Source of the DNA: a virus
IMG/VR virus record: IMGVR_UViG_3300032322_001991
Coordinates: 1-59,932 of that record
DNA length: 59,932 nt
Reading direction: 5' to 3' (one strand)
In this document: in pieces, positions 56,487-59,932 of the stretch
Position numbering within the stretch: the first letter of the stretch is position 1
How the letters are laid out: every line of letters starts with the position of its first letter
Program-made: the position numbers and the translations under genes
The notes under the pieces: generated by a model
What the model was told of the DNA's origin: nothing
Database searches by the model: none
Seen by the model: the letters and a program-made list of their open reading frames with translations, nothing else

Positions 56487-57901
56487 CTGCGAGGGTGTGG
56501 ACCCCACGCGAAGGCCAGGCAAAGGTCCTTGAGCGGATCAGGGGCGTCAGGAAGAAGGTCCTGACCCTGCCCACGGGTGAAGGGAAGACCGTCCTCGCGG
56601 CGACGTGGCTGGCAGAAGGCGTGCAGGACCTGACGGTGGGCCGGTGCCTGATCGTCGCGCCGAGGCTCGTGGCCACGAGCAGCTGGTCGGGACCGATATC
56701 GGTGTGGAACACGTGGGCCCACCTGGAATGGATGGCACCGGGCGTCAGGAGTATCCCTTTCGAGATGCTTGGCATGAAACGCGGCACCGAAGGTCTCGAG
56801 TTTAGGGATAAGAAGCGGGCGAAGGGGGATATCGATGGCCTAGGGGGACACATACACGTCTGCTCGTGGGAAGCTTTTCCCTGGGTCGTGAAGGCATTCG
56901 GCGGGAGCTGGCCGTACGACACACTGGTATTGGACGAGTCGTCTTTCATCAAGGACCACAAAAGCGAGAGGTCGAAAGCGGCGAGGCACGTGGTCAAGAG
57001 GTTGGGCAAGGTGGAGAATCTTCTGCTATTGACCGCGACGCCGGCCTCCAATCATGAGGAGGCGATATATGCACAGGTGGATCTGGTCGAGCCTGGAATA
57101 CTCGGGAAGAGCCTGACCGATTTCAGGGAAGTCTGGTGCGAGGCGAAGTCGAAGGACTGGAGGACTGGGCAGGTCTACAGCTGGCGGGTCAGGCCGGACT
57201 TGGCAGACGAGTTCGCAAAGGTCTGCGCAAAGGTCTGCGTGAGCCTGCCGAAGAGCCTGCGGGTGCCCCTGGTTGAGGCGCCGAGGTGGGTGCAGCCGTC
57301 AGAACGCGCCAGGGAGGCTCTGGAGGCCCTGGAAAGGCACTCCTGCTGGGGTGACGTGGTCTGCCCGAATGCGGCCGCCGTGCATGCCCGCAAGAGGCAG
57401 GTCTGCAATGGCTTCGTCTACAAGGGCGAGAGCGTCGACTCGGAGGCCGACCCGGTCGACGTGGACGAGACCAAAGTGGGGGAGCTTGAAGAGCTTCTGG
57501 AATCCATAGATACCCCGGTCGTGATCGTGTATCAGTGGATTGAGGAGCTGAGGAGGCTGAAAGCCAAGATGGGTAAGAGAATGGTCGAGATCAACCAGAA
57601 GGGTGCGATCGAGAGGTTTATATCGGGCGGGGTTAAGTATCTCGTTTTGAACCCTAAATCCGCCGGTCACGGGGTGGATGGTTTGCAGTTAGTCTCGAAC
57701 GATATTGTCTGGGTCAGCGTCCCGGAAGACAGGGAATTGTATGACCAGACGAACGGGAGACTGCATCGCACCGGAACGAGGGCCAGCACGGTATATGTGC
57801 ACGTGCTGATTGCGGCCGGCACCGTCGAGCAGGATATATGGGAGAGGGTATTACCGGCGAAGAAAGAAATGCAGGACAGGATTATCTCGGCAGCCCTATG
57901 A
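56483..57901 (+). CDS. SNF2-type helicase
   Basis: Encodes 472 residues from the ATG at 56483 with GAGGAGG upstream. Helicase motifs are LPTGEGKT (29-36, Walker A), VLDESS (near 150, DExx box), LLTATPASN (motif III), LVLNPKSAGHGVDGLQ (motif V), and QTNGRLHRTGT (motif VI). This set and the spacing are of phage SNF2/DEAD-like ATPases often encoded next to VRR-NUC nucleases. A role in replication restart or recombination is likely. Confidence 0.85.
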   Translation: MTARVWTPREGQAKVLERIRGVRKKVLTLPTGEGKTVLAATWLAEGVQDLTVGRCLIVAPRLVATSSWSGPISVWNTWAHLEWMAPGVRSIPFEMLGMKRGTEGLEFRDKKRAKGDIDGLGGHIHVCSWEAFPWVVKAFGGSWPYDTLVLDESSFIKDHKSERSKAARHVVKRLGKVENLLLLTATPASNHEEAIYAQVDLVEPGILGKSLTDFREVWCEAKSKDWRTGQVYSWRVRPDLADEFAKVCAKVCVSLPKSLRVPLVEAPRWVQPSERAREALEALERHSCWGDVVCPNAAAVHARKRQVCNGFVYKGESVDSEADPVDVDETKVGELEELLESIDTPVVIVYQWIEELRRLKAKMGKRMVEINQKGAIERFISGGVKYLVLNPKSAGHGVDGLQLVSNDIVWVSVPEDRELYDQTNGRLHRTGTRASTVYVHVLIAAGTVEQDIWERVLPAKKEMQDRIISAAL

Positions 57902-58443
57902 AACGGTGCCTGTCTTGCGGCCTGGAGAAGGCCCGACACGAGTTCCACGCCAGCACGTCCGCCAGTGACGGGCTCCAGTCATGGTGCAGGCAGTGCAAGG
58001 CCGAGTCTGCAGCCCGCTACCGTGCCCAGGATCCGGAGAGGCACGCGGAGAGGGTCAGGGCCTGGAGGCAGCGCAACCCTGACGCCAACAGGAGCAGCGT
58101 CAAGAGGTGGGCGCAGGGCAACCCGGAGAAGGTGGCGGCGAACAATGCCGCCCAGCGTCGAGTAAGGCGGGCGGCGCAGGTCAGCTGGAGATCCTCGGAA
58201 CTTGTGGCCCGCGTGTACCGACTGGCGCGTGCTCTGAGGTCCTGGGGGCTGCGGGTTGTCGTGGACCATTGGTTGCCGCTCAAGGGCAAGGACGTGTGTG
58301 GATTGCACGTCGAGGACAACCTGGTCCTGATCGACGCCAGTTGCAACGGCCGAAAGAAGAACCACAGGCCCCCGGACACGCAGCCCCCTGCGATCGCAGT
58401 CCCACGGGCATTCCGGATGAGCATGTTCGGCTGCGGCCGCTGA
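57898..58443 (+). CDS. HNH endonuclease, recombination endonuclease-like
   Basis: Encodes 181 residues, start overlapping the helicase stop. An N-terminal zinc module (CLSCGLEKARHEFHA, WCRQCK) is followed by a basic region and a nuclease core VVDHWLPLKGKDVCGLHVEDNL, then NGRKKNH. This is the DH-x(n)-N-x(n)-N arrangement of HNH or endonuclease VII-like enzymes. It may resolve branched DNA or act as a free-standing homing nuclease. The place after VRR-NUC and helicase fits a repair role. Confidence 0.75.
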   Translation: MKRCLSCGLEKARHEFHASTSASDGLQSWCRQCKAESAARYRAQDPERHAERVRAWRQRNPDANRSSVKRWAQGNPEKVAANNAAQRRVRRAAQVSWRSSELVARVYRLARALRSWGLRVVVDHWLPLKGKDVCGLHVEDNLVLIDASCNGRKKNHRPPDTQPPAIAVPRAFRMSMFGCGR

Positions 58444-58449
58444 CCGGGC

Positions 58450-58472
58450 AAAAGAAAAGCCCCCGAAGGGGC
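58450..58472 (-). terminator. intrinsic terminator of the leftward block
   Basis: Read leftward, GCCCC-TTCG-GGGGC (58472-58459) forms a five-pair stem with the stable UUCG loop, followed by TTTTCTTTT. It lies between the convergent HNH gene and the gene at 58496-58819, and would stop leftward transcripts, with a weaker hairpin effect for rightward ones. Confidence 0.8.
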
Positions 58473-58495
58473 CTGGCGGTGGCGGTGCGGCTGGT

Positions 58496-58819
58496 CTAGC
58501 CGGGTCGGCCGAAGGCGATGTCGGGAATGTCCCGGTTGACCGACTGCATGAGCGCAAGCAGGTCGGGCTTCGGGACCTGGCAGACGCGGACCAGGATCAC
58601 GTGGCCCACCCGGGTCATGTAATCGCCGATCTTGCGCCCCCACTCGTCCTCGATGTCGTCGGCCGCCAGAGAGGCGCTGATGCCCGTCGAGCAGAGGGAG
58701 ATCATCAGCCCCACCAGCTGCTTCAGTTGCTCCTGGTCGAGCTGCAGGCCCCCGGTGCGGGCTACGTATGCGTCCAGGACCTCGTTGGCCCTGGGCAGGT
58801 CGTGATCGGTCACTCGCAT
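58496..58819 (-). CDS. hypothetical helical protein, last gene of the leftward block
   Basis: Encodes 107 residues from the ATG at 58819, AGGAG eight bases upstream. Helical, with LQLDQEQLKQLVGLMISLCSTGISASLAADDIEDEWGRKIGDYM and a C-terminal VCQVPKPDLLALMQSV. No motif is recognised. A terminator follows its stop. Confidence 0.6.
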   Translation of the reverse strand: MRVTDHDLPRANEVLDAYVARTGGLQLDQEQLKQLVGLMISLCSTGISASLAADDIEDEWGRKIGDYMTRVGHVILVRVCQVPKPDLLALMQSVNRDIPDIAFGRPG

Positions 58820-58830
58820 GTCAGTTGCTC

Positions 58831-59220
58831 CTACTTCCAGTGAACGATGATGGCGCGCGTCTGACCGCGGACCTCGTACGTGTCGAAATGCTTGTCTTCG
58901 GTGCCGGTCTTTTGGGCCCAAAGACTGCGGGAGGTGTACTCCTGCCGGAACCGAGGCTTCCCGAACCACTGCCCGGAGAACTTGTCCGCGACGACCTCGT
59001 CGATCGGGATCGTCAGGTCGGGGGTCACGAACCCGCGTTTTGCGGGCGACGGCGCGGTCATTCTGACCCCCAGTCGCTGGTACAGGTCCTTGTCCCGGAT
59101 GGTCCCGAGCATGGTCCACTCGGGCGCCCCGTGGATCCGCACGTGGACCTCGCCGTTTTGCGTGATCCGGTACTTCCAGGCCCCGAACTGGCTCTTGAGT
59201 GCTCTGCGCAAGGCATGCAT
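58831..59220 (-). CDS. hypothetical alpha/beta protein
   Basis: Encodes 129 residues from the ATG at 59220, with GAGGGGG seven bases upstream (a GTG two codons earlier is too close to that site). Strands WKYRITQNGEVHVRIHG and EWTMLGTIRDKDLY, a basic middle, and an aromatic C-terminus (QWFGKPRFRQEYTSRSLW). No family is recognised. Possible nucleic-acid binding by charge. Confidence 0.6.
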   Translation of the reverse strand: MHALRRALKSQFGAWKYRITQNGEVHVRIHGAPEWTMLGTIRDKDLYQRLGVRMTAPSPAKRGFVTPDLTIPIDEVVADKFSGQWFGKPRFRQEYTSRSLWAQKTGTEDKHFDTYEVRGQTRAIIVHWK

Positions 59221-59232
59221 GATCACGCCCCC

Positions 59233-59475
59233 TCACTGCACCGACACGGGCGGCAGGAGCTGGATCGACTCCTGCGCGTATCCCTCGGGGTCGCGCGCCA
59301 TCAGGCGCTTGACGAGTTCTTGGCGGGCGTGGGCCCGGGCCAGGTCGGCGTGGACCGAGTAGTCGTGGATCCGACCCTGGCGGGCACGGGCGAGCACGTA
59401 GTGACCCGCCTCGCGGGCGGAGCGGATGCCGGCGAGCAGCTGCTCCCGGGTAGCGATTTGTCCGGAAGTGGGCAT
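59233..59475 (-). CDS. hypothetical basic helical protein
   Basis: Encodes 80 residues from the ATG at 59475, AGGAG seven bases upstream. Almost all helical and Arg/Ala/His-rich. Its ATG overlaps the TAA stop of the upstream 37-residue membrane peptide. No motif is visible. Confidence 0.6.
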   Translation of the reverse strand: MPTSGQIATREQLLAGIRSAREAGHYVLARARQGRIHDYSVHADLARAHARQELVKRLMARDPEGYAQESIQLLPPVSVQ

Positions 59476-59588
59476 TAGATGACTCCTAGAAGCATGAGGG
59501 TGACGGCGATGACTGCGACAACGAGCAGCCATATGTCGGGGTCCCGGGCCAGGTCGGCCCAGGTGCGGGGGCGGCGGTCGTAGTCCAT
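59475..59588 (-). CDS. 37-residue membrane peptide
   Basis: A short frame with its ATG inside the upstream stop (TGATG) and its TAA overlapping the next ATG. A polar, tryptophan-containing start is followed by a hydrophobic helix (WLLVVVAVIAVTLMLLGVI-like). The overlaps at both ends argue that it is translated. Function is unknown. Confidence 0.55.
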   Translation of the reverse strand: MDYDRRPRTWADLARDPDIWLLVVAVIAVTLMLLGVI

Positions 59589-59827
59589 CACAGGGCCGCC
59601 TGGGGGAGCGCGTCGAGCTCGGCGACGGACATGGCCGTCTCGCGCACGGCGGGTGCGGTGCTCGGGTAGACCAGCAGGCCCGCCGGGAACGGCCAGCGGC
59701 CCTCGCGCCGAAGCGCGTTGATCGCCATCAGACGCGATTGCTCGTGGCGATACGCCTGGAGCGGGTCGAGGCCCAGCGCGGTTTGCACGCGCTCGACAGC
59801 GGCGGGATCGGGGACGGGGAGGAACAT
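59588..59827 (-). CDS. hypothetical protein at the contig join
   Basis: Encodes 79 residues from the ATG at 59827, with GGAG seven bases upstream. Helical start, then WPFPAGLLVYPSTAPAVRETAMS. The first codons lie inside the terminal repeat, so they also appear at 1-18 on the minus strand. On the circular map it follows the gene at 85-336 after 66 bases. Confidence 0.65.
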   Translation of the reverse strand: MFLPVPDPAAVERVQTALGLDPLQAYRHEQSRLMAINALRREGRWPFPAGLLVYPSTAPAVRETAMSVAELDALPQAAL

Positions 59828-59932
59828 GGTCAATCTCCGGTTGGCAGTGCGGATCGCACTCACAGGCCCCCAGGCGGGGGCTAGTGGCTGCGGTCAGGCG
59901 ATTTCGTAGCGGAAGCTGCTGACGCGGACGCA
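59810..59932. repeat. right copy of 123-bp terminal direct repeat
   Basis: Identical over its whole length to bases 1-123. See the left copy for interpretation. Removing one copy gives a circular sequence of 59,809 bases in which the leftward small-gene block is continuous. Confidence 0.95.

Overview
This window is a complete or near-complete genome of a tailed, temperate, podovirus-like phage. It has high GC, dense gene packing and many 1-4 base start/stop overlaps. Bases 1-123 recur exactly at 59810-59932, so the contig is best read as a circular map of about 59,809 unique bases. The host is probably a high-GC beta-proteobacterium. This is inferred from base composition and from one cargo protein that ends in a PEP-CTERM-type sorting signal; nothing in the window proves it.

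Layout. (1) 85-1211, continuing across the contig join into 58496-59827: a leftward block of small unknown genes, served by two near-identical promoters (382-410 and 1244-1272). (2) 1477-35987: the rightward late operon. It holds small and large terminase, portal, scaffold, an N4-gp56-type capsid protein, head-tail and tail proteins, an S74-type fibre, the lysis cassette (endolysin, holin candidate, Rz/Rz1), repetitive internal-virion candidates and a 2780-residue polyvalent ejection protein. (3) 36279-37295: tyrosine integrase. (4) 37322-46969: a leftward operon with an excisionase-like gene, membrane proteins, MazG-like and DUF5664-like nucleotide enzymes, family A DNA polymerase, DUF2815-type ssDNA-binding protein and a DUF2800/Cas4-like nuclease. 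(5) 47125-58443: a rightward operon with accessory genes, an array of related small genes, primase-helicase, a repeat-rich origin candidate, a VRR-NUC nuclease, an SNF2-type helicase and an HNH nuclease.

The most notable system is a set of three inteins, each placed in a catalytic motif of an essential protein and each carrying its endonuclease differently. The terminase Walker A intein has no endonuclease in its own frame. Instead its endonuclease slot holds a complete HTH-HTH-HNH gene on the opposite strand, with its own Shine-Dalgarno site and a near-consensus sigma70-like promoter (TTGACC-N17-TAGAAT) lying inside the coding sequence of the intein C-terminal splicing block. The DNA polymerase intein, in the O-helix motif, carries a complete zinc-ribbon/HNH homing endonuclease overprinted on the same strand in another frame. 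The second terminase intein, just before Walker B, is a class 3 (WCT) intein with an ordinary in-frame LAGLIDADG nuclease. In both nested cases the endonuclease wobble base falls on position 2 of the intein codon, which may help keep the outer frame open.

Protein calls were made by reading motifs in the translations. No database search was run, so family names given as 'like' are recognition-level calls.
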